A stretch of 64,000 nucleotides of DNA. Origin: Aquipseudomonas alcaligenes. GTDB taxonomy: Bacteria; Pseudomonadota; Gammaproteobacteria; Pseudomonadales; Pseudomonadaceae. Shown here piece by piece: positions 28,791 through 40,149 of the stretch. Each line of letters opens with the position of its first letter. The stretch's first letter is position 1. A program made the translations under genes and the position numbers. The stretch spans positions 124,001 to 188,000 of the forward strand of contig NZ_FTNW01000001.1 in assembly GCF_900156545.1 (NCBI RefSeq), given 5' to 3'. The notes under the pieces are model-generated. The model was not told where the DNA came from. It saw only the letters and a program-made list of their open reading frames with translations, and ran no database searches.

Positions 28791-28838
28791 GGGCTGTCGA
28801 CGCTTGCTTTACTTCACCCAGTTAGCATCACGCGCAGC

Positions 28839-28905
28839 GTGGGAGCGGCCTTGGCCGCGATAGCGGCAGGCGGTATAAGAGCTTCGCGGCCAAGGCCGCT
28901 CCCAC
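28839..28905. repeat. REPIN: two inverted Pseudomonas REP units
   Basis: GTGGGAGCGGCCTTGGCCGCG at 28839-28859 and its inverse CGCGGCCAAGGCCGCTCCCAC at 28885-28905 form a typical REP doublet with a 25-base centre. The unit matches the core of pseudomonad REPs. No RAYT transposase gene lies in the window. Confidence 0.9.
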
Positions 28906-28960
28906 AAAGAACTACCTGCCCCCGAAGCGTCAACAGGCCATAGTCTATAGGCCTCGGGTG

Positions 28961-28966
28961 TATACT
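28961..28966 (+). promoter_or_regulatory. Candidate -10 box upstream of aroP-like gene
   Basis: TATACT (5 of 6 to TATAAT), preceded by GGGTG, lies 129 bases before the permease start. No good -35 at 16-18 bases is seen. Together with the REPIN this is all I see in the 28791-29094 gap. Confidence 0.35.
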
Positions 28967-29094
28967 CGCCGCGCCCGAGGCCACGGCCGGCGGGCCCCGA
29001 CTGGCGGATCACGAGTCCGCCGGCACATTTCCCAGACAGGTGAACCCATGCCTCGCACTTGCCTTTCCCGTCGTCCGACCCGGAGCGCCCGCTG

Positions 29095-30498
29095 ATGTCC
29101 GAACATCTGCACACCGGCCCGCTCAAGCGCGGTCTGAAAAATCGCCATATCCAGCTGATCGCCCTCGGCGGCGCCATCGGCACCGGTCTGTTCCTCGGCT
29201 CCGCCGGGGTGATGCAGAGCGCCGGGCCGTCGATGATCCTGGGCTATGCGATCGGCGGCTTCATCGCCTTCCTGATCATGCGCCAGCTCGGCGAGATGAT
29301 CGTCGAGGAGCCGGTGGCCGGTTCCTTCAGCCACTTCGCCCACAGCTACTGGGGCCCGTTCGCCGGTTTCCTGTCCGGCTGGAACTACTGGGTGCTCTAT
29401 GTGCTGGTGGGCATGGCCGAACTCACGGCGGTGGGCAAGTACGTGCAGTACTGGTGGCCGGAGATCCCGACCTGGGTGACCGCGCTGGTCTTCTTTGTGC
29501 TGATCAACCTGATCAACCTGGTCAACGTGAAGGCGTTCGGCGAGACCGAGTTCTGGTTCGCCATCATCAAGGTGGTGGCCATCGTCGGCATGATCCTGCT
29601 CGGCGGCTACCTGCTGTTCAGCGGCGCCGGCGGCGAGCAGGCCAGCATCAGCAACCTGTGGAGCCATGGCGGCTTCTTCCCCAACGGGGTGTCCGGCCTG
29701 GTGATGATGATGGCGATCATCATGTTCAGTTTCGGCGGCCTGGAGCTGGTGGGCATCACCGCCGCCGAGGCCGACCAGCCGAAGACGGTGATTCCCAAGG
29801 CGATCAACCAGGTGGTCTGGCGCATCCTGATCTTCTACATCGGCGCGCTGACCATTCTGCTGTCGCTGCACCCCTGGGACGATCTGGTGAAGACCCTGAC
29901 CTCGGGCGGCGACGCCTATGCCAGCAGCCCCTTCGTGCAGATCTTCTCGCTGATCGGCGAGGATACCGCTGCCCATGTGCTCAACTTCGTGGTGCTCACT
30001 GCCGCGCTGTCGGTCTACAACAGCGGCGTGTACTGCAACAGCCGCATGCTCTACGGCCTGGCCGAGCAGGGTGATGCGCCCAAGGCGCTGATGAAGGTCA
30101 ACCGCCGTGGCGTGCCGGTGCTGGCCATTGCTCTGTCGGCAGCGGTGACCCTGCTCTGCGTGGTGGTCAACTACCTGGCGCCGAAGAGCGCGCTGGAGCT
30201 GTTGATGTCGCTGGTGGTGGCTTCGCTGGTGATCAACTGGGCGATGATCAGCCTGGCGCACCTGAAGTTCCGCAAGGCCATGGTCGCCAAGGGCGTGGAG
30301 CCCAGCTTCAAGGCCTTCTGGTTCCCGCTGAGCAACTACATCTGCCTGGCCTTTGTGCTGTTCATCCTTGGCGTGATGCTGTTCATCCCGGGCATCCAGG
30401 TGTCGGTGTACGCGATTCCGTTCTGGCTGCTGTTCCTCTGGATCTGCTACCGCTTCAAGCTGGCGGCCGGCACGCGCCTGGCCGGCAGTCAGGGTTGA
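29095..30498 (+). CDS. aroP: Aromatic amino acid permease (AroP/PheP family)
   Basis: A 467-residue APC-superfamily transporter with twelve membrane segments. The N-terminal GLKNRHIQLIALGGAIGTGLFLGSA motif and SFSHFAHSYWGPFAGFLSGWNYW are shared with AroP/PheP. It imports Phe, Tyr or Trp by proton symport. Start 29095 has GGAG 9 bases before it; a longer in-frame start at 29059 is less likely. It sits downstream of the arylpyruvate genes and is followed by a bidirectional terminator. Specificity among aromatic amino acids is not resolved. Confidence 0.9.
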   Translation: MSEHLHTGPLKRGLKNRHIQLIALGGAIGTGLFLGSAGVMQSAGPSMILGYAIGGFIAFLIMRQLGEMIVEEPVAGSFSHFAHSYWGPFAGFLSGWNYWVLYVLVGMAELTAVGKYVQYWWPEIPTWVTALVFFVLINLINLVNVKAFGETEFWFAIIKVVAIVGMILLGGYLLFSGAGGEQASISNLWSHGGFFPNGVSGLVMMMAIIMFSFGGLELVGITAAEADQPKTVIPKAINQVVWRILIFYIGALTILLSLHPWDDLVKTLTSGGDAYASSPFVQIFSLIGEDTAAHVLNFVVLTAALSVYNSGVYCNSRMLYGLAEQGDAPKALMKVNRRGVPVLAIALSAAVTLLCVVVNYLAPKSALELLMSLVVASLVINWAMISLAHLKFRKAMVAKGVEPSFKAFWFPLSNYICLAFVLFILGVMLFIPGIQVSVYAIPFWLLFLWICYRFKLAAGTRLAGSQG

Positions 30499-30510
30499 TC
30501 GCGGCGGCGT

Positions 30511-30540
30511 AAAAAAGCCCGGCTCAGGCCGGGCTTTTTT
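30511..30540. terminator. Bidirectional rho-independent terminator
   Basis: AAAAAAGCCCGGCTCAGGCC... forms a GCCCGGC/GCCGGGC stem, TCAG loop, A-tract before and T-tract after. It serves both aroP and the convergent chemoreceptor gene. Confidence 0.92.
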
Positions 30541-30564
30541 GTGGGTGGTGGTCGCTCAGGCTGC

Positions 30565-32172
30565 TCAGGTCTGGAATTGCAGCACTTGGGCCTGCATGCT
30601 GCGGACCACACTTTCCAGGCGCTGGGCGGCGGCGGCCAGTTCGTCGACCGTCTGGCTGTTCTGTTGCGACATGCGGGCGATCTGCTCGACACGCTCGGCA
30701 ACCTCGCTGGAGGCCTTGCTCTGCTCTCCGATGGTGTGCGAGATCTCCTCGACCATGGCTGCGGCACGCTGGGCTCCGCCGCGGATCTCGCCTATTGACT
30801 CGCCAGCCTGGCGGGCTAGGTTGACCCCGTCGTTCACTCGGGTCACGCCGGCCTGCATGCTGCTGACCGCCTGTGCAGTGCTGTTGCGGATGCGCTCGAT
30901 CATGGCGCTGATTTCCTGGGTCGATTGCGCAGTGCGCGAGGCCAGATTGCGCACCTCGTCGGCCACCACGGCGAAGCCGCGTCCGGCCTCCCCCGCGCGA
31001 GCCGCCTCGATGGCCGCATTGAGCGCGAGCAGATTGGTTTGCTCGGCGATGCCGTTGATCACCTGAATGATCGAATGGATCTCCTCGGACGACTGGCCCA
31101 GCGCGGTGATGGTCTCTGACGACTCGTTGACCGCCTCGGCAATGCGGCTCATGCCGTCGACCACTCCGAGTATCACCTGGCCGCCGTCGCTGGCCAGTTG
31201 CTCGGAGTGGGATGAGATGGTCTGTGCACTGCGGGCGTGGTTGGCGATCTGCGAGATGTTGTGAATCATCTGCTCCATGGCCGCCGCCATGCTGCCCGCG
31301 TTCTCCGACTCTTCGCGCGAGCTGTGCACGATGCTCTGCGAGGCGTCTTTGAGGTGCTGGGCCGTGTTCTGCAGTTGCTCGCTTTCACGGCGGATGATTT
31401 CGATCATCTGCTTGAGGTAGGTCTGCATGTCGGCCAGGGCTTTCTGTAGCTGGCCGGCTTCGTCGTCACTTTCCACATTGATGGCGCTGCGCAGGTTGCC
31501 CTGGGCAATGGCGCGGGCCACAGCAATGGTCTTGCCCAGCGGCCGCAGTACTGTTTTCAGCAAGTGGGTGGTCAGCAGGCACAGCAGCAGGCAGACCAGC
31601 AGCATGCCACCTATCAGCAGCCAGGCCGCCTGTTTGACGGCCGTCTCGCTGTGGCTGCGGGCCGTGGCCGAATGCTGCTCGATCAGGCTGCTGAGTGCCT
31701 CGTTCTTTTCCTCCAGCTCCGAAAAGGCACGATCAAAGGCGGGCATCTCGGCGCGTGCTGCCTGGGGGTCGACCAGGGCCATGTCGACGATGCGCTTGGC
31801 CTCGGCGATGTAGTCCGCCAGCGCCGGCTGCGACTGGGCGATGGCCTGCTTGATGTCGGCCGTCAGCGGCAGGGCGGCGTTGTCCTGCAGCGTGCGCTGG
31901 AACCACTGGCTGTGCTCGACAAGATCGGCACGTACCTGGTCGGCCGCAGCGCTGTCGCCAGTCTGAACATAGAAGGCCGCCAGCACATCCGCCCGCAGGG
32001 CATCGTGCATCATGTCGCCTTCCAGATGGTTGCGCAGCGCGCTGATGCTCAGCTCGTTTTCGACAAGGGCCTGGCTCAGGCGCATCTGGCCCCAGAAGCC
32101 GATACCGCCGAGCAGGGCCGCAGCGAGGACGCTGATGGCGCCGCAGGCGATCATTTTTTGGCGGATGTTCAC
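30565..32172 (-). CDS. Methyl-accepting chemotaxis protein
   Basis: A 535-residue transducer with a membrane helix at about 10-30 ([19 protein letters not shown]), a periplasmic helical sensor domain to about 185, a second helix ([19 protein letters not shown]), HAMP, and a cytoplasmic signalling domain with the hairpin tip [41 protein letters not shown] start at 32172 is chosen because GGAGG lies 7 bases upstream; an in-frame TTG six bases earlier abuts that site. The ligand is unknown; the helical sensor type can bind small organic molecules directly. Confidence 0.92.
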   Translation of the reverse strand: MNIRQKMIACGAISVLAAALLGGIGFWGQMRLSQALVENELSISALRNHLEGDMMHDALRADVLAAFYVQTGDSAAADQVRADLVEHSQWFQRTLQDNAALPLTADIKQAIAQSQPALADYIAEAKRIVDMALVDPQAARAEMPAFDRAFSELEEKNEALSSLIEQHSATARSHSETAVKQAAWLLIGGMLLVCLLLCLLTTHLLKTVLRPLGKTIAVARAIAQGNLRSAINVESDDEAGQLQKALADMQTYLKQMIEIIRRESEQLQNTAQHLKDASQSIVHSSREESENAGSMAAAMEQMIHNISQIANHARSAQTISSHSEQLASDGGQVILGVVDGMSRIAEAVNESSETITALGQSSEEIHSIIQVINGIAEQTNLLALNAAIEAARAGEAGRGFAVVADEVRNLASRTAQSTQEISAMIERIRNSTAQAVSSMQAGVTRVNDGVNLARQAGESIGEIRGGAQRAAAMVEEISHTIGEQSKASSEVAERVEQIARMSQQNSQTVDELAAAAQRLESVVRSMQAQVLQFQT

Positions 32173-32232
32173 TGGCAACCCTCCTGTAGCCGGCTTTCCG
32201 TCAAGCCTAGCTCAGGGGGGCGAGTCGTAAAC

Positions 32233-33276
32233 TCAGGGCTTTCTCTCCAGCCCTTCGGCCCAGCTCAACAGTTCAATGGGTTCGCCTTCATTCCAGATAC
32301 GCTGCCAGAGTGCCTGCAGATGCTGGGGTTCACCGCGGCTAAAGGGCAGGCGGTCGACCTGCGGCAGAGGGTGCCAGCGTCCGTCGAGGTGTTCGGCAAA
32401 GACGAAACGGAAGGGATGGAAACCGGTCATGCCCAGGCGCAGGTCGGTGACGATCAGCTCGTTGCCGATGCGGTCGTAGCGCAACACGCCCTGGGTGAAC
32501 CAGTCCAGCCGCTGATGCTGCGGCGAGTGGCGCAGGACCCTGGCCAGCTCGCTGCCGCGGGGAATGCGCTCCAGGCGCGGTGGCGCATCGTCCAGCCAGC
32601 CAACCAGTGCCTCGTGGTAGTCGTCGCCGTCGATCACGATGACCCGCCAGAGCAGGCTGTTGAACGGCGTTGGCGTGCTGAACACTGTGTCGGCCTGGAT
32701 GCCGCGCTCCGCGAGGACATTCTGTACCCGCTGTTCGGCCATCCACTTGCCGCCCAGGGTGCTGGCCAGATAGACGGTAGACAGGCATAGCGCGGAAATG
32801 GCCAGCCATTGCGGGCGGTCGCGCAGGCCCCGGACCAGGCCAACGATCACGGCCAGCAGCAGCGGCAGGGTGTACAGCGGATCGATGATGAAGATCGACG
32901 ACCAGGCCACCGGCGGCGTCTGCAGTGGCCACAGCAGCTGGGTGCCGTAGCTGGTGAAAGCGTCCAGCAAGGGGTGGGTGATCAGTACCAGCCAGATGGC
33001 GAAGAACAGTCGTCGCGTCGAATAGCCGGGATTGGGGCGCAGATGGCGTACCAGCAGGGTGATCACCAGCGCCAGGGCGCTGAGCACCAACAGCGAGTGG
33101 CTGAAGCCGCGGTGGTAGGTCATGTCGGCCACGGCATCGCCGTAGTCGATGATCACGTCGAGGTCGGGCAGGGTGCCGAGCATGGCGCCGTAGAGCAGGG
33201 CGCGGCGGCCCTGCCAGCGACCGAGCAGGGCGCCCTGGATACTGGCGCCGAGTACCGCCTGAGTGATCGAGTCCAT
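32233..33276 (-). CDS. Membrane-bound metal-dependent hydrolase (YdjM/DUF457 family)
   Basis: A 347-residue protein with four to five membrane segments in the first 180 residues. It has the family's MDSITQAVLGA opening, LPDLDVIIDYGDAV, and HRGFSHSLLVLSAL, where the Asp and His residues form the presumed metal site. The C-terminal half is soluble. E. coli YdjM is SOS-controlled, but no LexA box is evident here. It is transcribed alone; GAGAAGACAC precedes the start. The substrate is unknown. Confidence 0.85.
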   Translation of the reverse strand: MDSITQAVLGASIQGALLGRWQGRRALLYGAMLGTLPDLDVIIDYGDAVADMTYHRGFSHSLLVLSALALVITLLVRHLRPNPGYSTRRLFFAIWLVLITHPLLDAFTSYGTQLLWPLQTPPVAWSSIFIIDPLYTLPLLLAVIVGLVRGLRDRPQWLAISALCLSTVYLASTLGGKWMAEQRVQNVLAERGIQADTVFSTPTPFNSLLWRVIVIDGDDYHEALVGWLDDAPPRLERIPRGSELARVLRHSPQHQRLDWFTQGVLRYDRIGNELIVTDLRLGMTGFHPFRFVFAEHLDGRWHPLPQVDRLPFSRGEPQHLQALWQRIWNEGEPIELLSWAEGLERKP

Positions 33277-33408
33277 GTGTCTTCTCGTGAGAAAAAACCA
33301 GGCGGCTAACTTAGCGCCGTGCGTGATGCTCGGCAGCCGCTAATTTCCGACCAAAGATTTCAGGCGCCTGCGGGGGTAAAGTGTGCGCATGAACAGAGGA
33401 GCCTTGCG

Positions 33409-35228
<1,820 letters not shown>

Positions 35229-35232
<4 letters not shown>

Positions 35233-35942
35233 GCCTGGCATCGCTGCAGATGCCACTCGGCGTGCCGGGCTACCAGTACGAGACCGCCGCGCAGATGGCC
35301 GAGGCCCTGGCGCAGCGCGTCGCCGAGGCCCTGCGCCAGGCGCTGGGCGAGCGGGGGCGGGCGTTGTTGCTGGTCTCGGGTGGGCGCAGCCCCGTCGCCC
35401 TGTTCGAACGCCTGGCACGCGAGCCCTTGCCCTGGAAGCAGGTGCTGGTGAGCCTGGTCGATGAACGCTGGGTGGCTCCGTCACATCCCGACAGCAACGA
35501 GGCCCTGGTACGCCATCACCTGCTGCAGGGGGCGGCGGCCGAGGCCTGTTTCGTCAGTCTGTACCAGCCTGCGGGCAGCCATGCGCAGGCGGCCGAGCGG
35601 GCCGATGCTCGTCTGGCCGGGCTGCCGCCGGCCGATGTGCTGCTGCTGGGCATGGGCGATGACGGCCATACCGCCTCGCTGTTTCCCGGCAGCCCCAACC
35701 TTGCCGAAGCCCTTCGCGAGGACTGCCCGCAGCGGCTGCTGCCGATGCGCGCGCCGAGCGCGCCGGTCGAGCGCCTGAGCCTGACCTTGCCCTCCCTGCG
35801 CGCTGCGCGCCAGGCACTGCTGGCCATTCAGGGCCAGCCCAAGCTGGCGACTCTGGCCCGCGCCCTGCAGCCGGGGCCGGCCGAGGAGCTGCCGATTCGC
35901 GCCTTGCTGCGTCCGCCGCTGCAGATCCATTGGTGCCCGTAG
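35229..35942 (+). CDS. pgl: 6-Phosphogluconolactonase
   Basis: A 237-residue enzyme that hydrolyses 6-phosphogluconolactone. The family motifs are [26 protein letters not shown] [20 protein letters not shown], and [20 protein letters not shown] near the active site. The start lies in the edd stop (ATGA), so translation is coupled. In many pseudomonads pgl sits with zwf and eda; here it is joined to edd, putting two consecutive Entner-Doudoroff steps in one operon. Confidence 0.94.
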
Positions 35943-36048
35943 TGGCTGCCTCCGGCAACCGCCGGGGTGCGTCCCTGCGCGCGTGGCGAGCGGCCGCGCT
36001 GCGCGATTGCGCTATCCTGCGCATCCCCTTGTCCTGTGCCTGTGCGCC

Positions 36049-36462
36049 ATGCTGGTGATCTCAAACACTGTCCATCTGCCCGACGATGAGGTCGAGCTGA
36101 CCGCCATCCGTGCCCAGGGCGCTGGCGGGCAGAACGTCAACAAGGTCTCCAGTGCCGTGCACCTGCGCTTCGACAGCCAGGCCTCGTCGTTGCCACCGTT
36201 CTACAAGGAGCGTCTGCTGCAGCTGCGCGACAGCCGCATCACCGAGGGTGGCGTGATCATCATCAAGGCCCAGCAGTACCGCACCCAGGAGCAGAACCGC
36301 GCCGATGCGCTGGAGCGCCTGGCCGAACTGATCCGCAGCGCCGGCAAGACCGAGAAGGCGCGGCGCCCAACCAAGCCGACCCTGGGCTCGAAGAAGCGCC
36401 GTCTGGATGGCAAAAGCCGACGGGCGACCGTCAAGGCCGGGCGTGGAAAGGTGGACTACTGA
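36049..36462 (+). CDS. arfB: Ribosome-rescue peptidyl-tRNA hydrolase ArfB
   Basis: A 137-residue protein with the release-factor GGQ motif in [23 protein letters not shown] and a basic C-terminal tail ([23 protein letters not shown]) that enters the empty mRNA channel. It hydrolyses peptidyl-tRNA on stalled ribosomes. ATG 36049 gives the standard [11 protein letters not shown] start. The longer frame to 35983 is rejected. The diguanylate cyclase starts 46 bases downstream. Confidence 0.94.
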   Translation: MLVISNTVHLPDDEVELTAIRAQGAGGQNVNKVSSAVHLRFDSQASSLPPFYKERLLQLRDSRITEGGVIIIKAQQYRTQEQNRADALERLAELIRSAGKTEKARRPTKPTLGSKKRRLDGKSRRATVKAGRGKVDY

Positions 36463-36508
36463 GGCGAACCGGCATAGTTTCTGCGTATATCGTCGCGGAT
36501 TCACCAGC

Positions 36509-37483
36509 ATGCTCGACCCCAAAGTGCCCGATACGGCCGACAGCGCCGTGTACAAGACCCTGCTCGAATCGACCAGGGCCATTCCCTGGAAGATCGACTG
36601 GAAGACCATGACCTTCGCCTATATCGGGCCGCAGATCGAGCCGTTGCTGGGCTGGACGCAGCAGAGCTGGATCAGCGCCAACGACTGGGCCGAGCGCATC
36701 CATGAGGAAGACCGCGAGCGCGTGGTGAACTTCTGCATCGCCCAGTCGCAGCATGGCATCGACCACGAGGCCGACTACCGGGCGCTGACCGCCGATGGCC
36801 GCTATGTGTGGATTCGCGACGTGGTGCATGTACAACGCAACGCCGCCGGCGAGACCGAGGCGCTGATTGGCTTCATGTTCGACATCAGCGAACGCAAGAA
36901 GACCGAGGAGCAGCTGCTGGCCCTGCAGAAGCAGTTGGAGGAGTACTCCTACAAGGATGGTCTGACCGGTATCAGCAACCGGCGCATGTTCGACTCGATC
37001 CTCGAGATCGAATGGGGCAATGCCCAGCGCACTCGCCGCCCGCTGTCGCTGATCCTGCTGGATATCGACTTCTTCAAGCAGTTCAACGACCACTACGGTC
37101 ATATCCGCGGCGACGACTGCCTCAGGCGTATCGGCCAGGCTCTGCAGGGCGCGGCGGCGCGGCCGCGTGATTGCGTGGCGCGCTTCGGCGGCGAGGAGTT
37201 CGTGCTGGTGCTGCCGGAGACCGATGCCGAGTCGGCGAAGAAGATCGCCGAGCGCTGCCGCAAGCTGGTGCGCAAGGAGCAGATCGCCCACGAGCAGTCC
37301 AATGTCGCGCAGCTGGTCACGGTCAGCCTGGGCGTCGGCACCATCATTCCCGAGGCCGATGACACGTCACTGGCCTTCATCGAGGCGGTTGATCGCCTGC
37401 TCTACCAGGCCAAGCAACAGGGCCGCGACCGCCTGCTGCACGGACACTGCGGGGGCGGCGAAGTGGATGCCTGCCAGGCTTGA
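36509..37483 (+). CDS. PAS-GGDEF diguanylate cyclase
   Basis: The 324-residue protein has an N-terminal PAS domain at about 25-140 (PAS core with AGETEALIGFMFDISERKK), then a short linker helix and a GGDEF domain. The active site is GGEEF at about 227-231. An RPRD I-site lies five residues before it, so product inhibition is possible. There is no membrane segment, so it is cytoplasmic. It makes c-di-GMP. ATG 36509 is preferred over the frame start at 36407, which would overlap arfB by 56 bases. Confidence 0.88.
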   Translation: MLDPKVPDTADSAVYKTLLESTRAIPWKIDWKTMTFAYIGPQIEPLLGWTQQSWISANDWAERIHEEDRERVVNFCIAQSQHGIDHEADYRALTADGRYVWIRDVVHVQRNAAGETEALIGFMFDISERKKTEEQLLALQKQLEEYSYKDGLTGISNRRMFDSILEIEWGNAQRTRRPLSLILLDIDFFKQFNDHYGHIRGDDCLRRIGQALQGAAARPRDCVARFGGEEFVLVLPETDAESAKKIAERCRKLVRKEQIAHEQSNVAQLVTVSLGVGTIIPEADDTSLAFIEAVDRLLYQAKQQGRDRLLHGHCGGGEVDACQA

Positions 37484-37507
37484 GTTCGGTTGCTGACAGG
37501 CAGGATC

Positions 37508-37758
37508 GTAGCCCGGATGCAATCCGGGTGCGGAGCCAAGTGAGCCACGTGGCTTCTGTCCCCTCTCCCGTTTACGGGAGAGGGCTAGGGAGGGGGCGTT
37601 TAGGCACATACCCAGCCGTAGCCCGGATGCAATCCGGGAAGCAAGCAGCTCCGCCCCCGGATTGCATCCGGGCTACGGCAGATCTGCTGGAAAACACTTC
37701 GCGAGTTTTCTGCTCGTCGCGGACTTACGTAGGGTGGACAACGCGAAGCTTGTCCACC
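37508..37758. repeat. Mixed short palindromic repeats
   Basis: The gap holds GTAGCCCGGATGCAATCCGG at 37508-37527, a CCCTCTCCC-type unit at 37561-37599, an inverted pair GTAGCCCGGATGCAATCCGG / CCGGATTGCATCCGGGCTAC at 37618-37676, and a GTAGGGTGGACA...TGTCCACC unit at 37729-37758. Three different dispersed repeat families meet in 250 bases. No gene is visible between 37484 and 37766. Confidence 0.85.
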
Positions 37759-37766
37759 ACGCCCGC

Positions 37767-38534
37767 TCAGGCCCTGACCCAGCGCTGCCGCGTCCAGCCG
37801 CTCAACGCATCCACGCCGAACACCAGCACCAGCATGGCCAGGATCACCGTGCTGGCCTGCGCTTCCTGGAACAGGCTGAGGCTGACATAGAGCATCTGCC
37901 CCAGGCCGCCGGCACCGACGAAGCCGAGCACGCTGGCCATGCGGATATTGTTCTCCCAGCGGTACAGCGAGTAGGCCAGCAGTTGCGGCCACAGGTTGGG
38001 CAGGGTGCCGTAGCAGAAGGCACTGATCTGGCTGCCGCCCTGCAGGCGAATCGCCTCGGCCGGGGCCGTGGGCGTGTTCTCCAGCGCTTCGGCGAACAGC
38101 CGGCCGAGTACCCCAGCCGTGTGCAGGGCCAGGGCCAGGGTGCCGGCATTCGGGCCGAGGCCGGCGGCCAGCACCATCAGCGCCGCCCATACCAGTTCCG
38201 GAATTGCCCGCAGGCCGTTGAGCAGCAGGCGCGTGACGCTCTGCACCAGCACGCCGAAGCGGCCGGCCGCCGGCAGCGCCAGAAACAGACCGAGCAGGGC
38301 GGCGAGCAGCGTGCCGAGGGCCGACATGGCCAGGGTTTCCAGCGCGCCGCGACCGATGGCCAGCAGGTGACCGCTGCTAAGGTCCGGTTGCAGGAAGCGT
38401 GCGGCGTAGTCGGCCATGTGCCCCAGGTTGTCCGCCTGCCCCAGTGCGGCCAGGTCCAGGCCCAGGTAGCCGAAGGACGCGACGACGGCGGCGACAATCG
38501 CCAGGAGCAGGGCGAGGTTGGCCAGCCGATTCAT
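37767..38534 (-). CDS. PhnE-like ABC permease (second permease of putative selenate transporter)
   Basis: A 255-residue permease with about six membrane helices and the PhnE-type LRAIPELVWAALMVLAAGLGP loop and the permease EAA-like region EALENTPTAPAEAIRLQGGSQISAFCYGTLP. It overlaps the first permease by 4 bases. Sequence alone places it in the phosphonate/phosphite permease family, but the divergent selD-mnmH genes point to a selenium oxyanion. It is the last gene of the four-gene operon. Confidence 0.85.
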   Translation of the reverse strand: MNRLANLALLLAIVAAVVASFGYLGLDLAALGQADNLGHMADYAARFLQPDLSSGHLLAIGRGALETLAMSALGTLLAALLGLFLALPAAGRFGVLVQSVTRLLLNGLRAIPELVWAALMVLAAGLGPNAGTLALALHTAGVLGRLFAEALENTPTAPAEAIRLQGGSQISAFCYGTLPNLWPQLLAYSLYRWENNIRMASVLGFVGAGGLGQMLYVSLSLFQEAQASTVILAMLVLVFGVDALSGWTRQRWVRA

Positions 38535-39358
38535 GCCAGCCTCCCGCGCAGCACGCGGCTCAGCGCGTCAGCCAGCAGCACCAGGAGGAGGAAGGTCAGC
38601 AGCATGCTGGCCACCTCGCCGCCGGCGAACATGCGCAGCGACAGGTCGATCTGCTGGCCCAGGCCGCCGGCGCCGACGAAGCCCATCACCACCGAGGCGC
38701 GGATCGCGCACTCCCAGCGGTACACGGTGTAGGAGGTCAGTTCGGCGGCGGCATTCGGCAGCAGGCCGTAGACGAAGGCACTGAGTCGGCCGCTGCCGCC
38801 CTGTAGCAGGGCGTGCATGGGGCGCTGGTCGACCGACTCGAGGATTTCCGCATAGACCTTGCCGAGCATGCCGGCGTAGGTGATGGCGATGGCCAGCACT
38901 CCGGCGGTCGGGCCGAGGCCGACGGCGCGGACGAACAGCAGGGCCCAGACGATTTCCGGCACGCTGCGCAGGAAGATCAGCAGGCCACGCACCGGCCAGC
39001 GCAGTGTCTGGCCCAGCGCACTGGGACGGCCGCCGCGCGAGGCCGCCGACAGCGACAGTGCGCGGCTGGCGGCCAGACCGGCGGGAATCGCCACCAGCAG
39101 TGCCAGGGCCATGCCGGCGGTGGCGATGGCCAGGGTCTGCAGGGTGGCGTCGAGCAGTAGCTGGAGGAAGTCGGGCGTATGTGCCGGCGGCCAGAAGGCG
39201 GCAACGAAGCGGCCCATCTCGCTCTGGCTGTCGGCGGCCAGCAGCACACCGGGATTCAGCTCGGCGAGCTGGATGCCCGGCCATAGCAGTACCACGGCCA
39301 GCACCGTCAGCAGCAGGCGGGGCAGGGCGGCGGGGTCGCGGCTGTCGCTTCTCAGCAT
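38531..39358 (-). CDS. PhnE-like ABC permease (first permease of putative selenate transporter)
   Basis: A 275-residue permease similar in layout to its neighbour: [24 protein letters not shown] and [31 protein letters not shown] carry the coupling-helix motif. About six membrane segments. Start 39358 is just inside the end of the ATPase gene (7-base overlap). The longer frame to 39826 is antisense-like and rejected. Two adjacent PhnE-type permeases form the membrane channel. Confidence 0.85.
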   Translation of the reverse strand: MLRSDSRDPAALPRLLLTVLAVVLLWPGIQLAELNPGVLLAADSQSEMGRFVAAFWPPAHTPDFLQLLLDATLQTLAIATAGMALALLVAIPAGLAASRALSLSAASRGGRPSALGQTLRWPVRGLLIFLRSVPEIVWALLFVRAVGLGPTAGVLAIAITYAGMLGKVYAEILESVDQRPMHALLQGGSGRLSAFVYGLLPNAAAELTSYTVYRWECAIRASVVMGFVGAGGLGQQIDLSLRMFAGGEVASMLLTFLLLVLLADALSRVLRGRLA

Positions 39359-40149
39359 CGCGGGATCTGCAGGGTCAGGGTCACCGCCGGTGCCTGCGGC
39401 GACACCAGCTGCTCGTTGGCGTAGAGCGCGTCGAGCAGTTCCTGGCTGACCTCGCTGGCCGGGCGATCGAAGACGATCTGTCCCTCGCGCACCCCGACGA
39501 TGCGCGGAAAGTGCGCCAGCGCCAGGTCCACTGCGTGCAGGCTGGCGACCAGGGTCACGCCGCGCGCCTCGGCATGCCGGCACAGCACGGAGAGGGTGTG
39601 GTCGGCCAGCACCGGGTCCATCGCCGACACCGGCTCGTCGGCCAGCAGCAGCTCGGGGTCCTGGTACAGCGCACGGGCGATGCCGACGCGCTGCAGCTGG
39701 CCGCCGGAGAGCTGCTGGCACTGGGCAAACAGCTTGTCGGCCAGGTCCAGGCGGGCGAGCACCTCCCTGGCACCGGGAATATCGACGGGGTGCAGCAGGT
39801 TCAGCAGGCTTTTGCCTAACCCCCACTGGCCAAGCTTGCCGGCCAGCACCGCGGTCACCACCCGCTGCCGGGGCGGCAGCGGTGGCGCCTGGTGGATCAG
39901 GCTGATGCGGGTGCGCAGGCGCTGGCGTGCCCTGGCAGGCAGGTGCCAGGGATCGGCGCCCAGCAGCTCGACGCTGCCGCTGCTCGGCGCCAGGGCACTG
40001 GCCAGCAGGCCCAGCAGGCTGGACTTGCCGGCGCCAGAAGGGCCGATGATGGCCACTCGCTCACCGCTGGCAATACTCAGGTCCACGCCGCGCAGGGCGT
40101 GGACCCCGTTGCCGTGCTGCAGGTACGCGCCGGTCAGGCGCAGGCTCAT
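39352..40149 (-). CDS. PhnC-like ABC ATPase of putative selenate transporter
   Basis: A 265-residue ATPase with Walker [10 protein letters not shown], signature [13 protein letters not shown], Walker [14 protein letters not shown] and an H-loop at SLHAVD. It resembles PhnC. It overlaps the binding-protein gene by 4 bases and the first permease gene by 7, so all four genes are probably co-translated. The start at 40149 gives [21 protein letters not shown]. Confidence 0.88.
   Translation of the reverse strand: MSLRLTGAYLQHGNGVHALRGVDLSIASGERVAIIGPSGAGKSSLLGLLASALAPSSGSVELLGADPWHLPARARQRLRTRISLIHQAPPLPPRQRVVTAVLAGKLGQWGLGKSLLNLLHPVDIPGAREVLARLDLADKLFAQCQQLSGGQLQRVGIARALYQDPELLLADEPVSAMDPVLADHTLSVLCRHAEARGVTLVASLHAVDLALAHFPRIVGVREGQIVFDRPASEVSQELLDALYANEQLVSPQAPAVTLTLQIPRC

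Noticed and set aside
33277..33408. HexR operator upstream of edd
   Set aside because: No TTGT-N7/8-ACAA pair is present in the gap.
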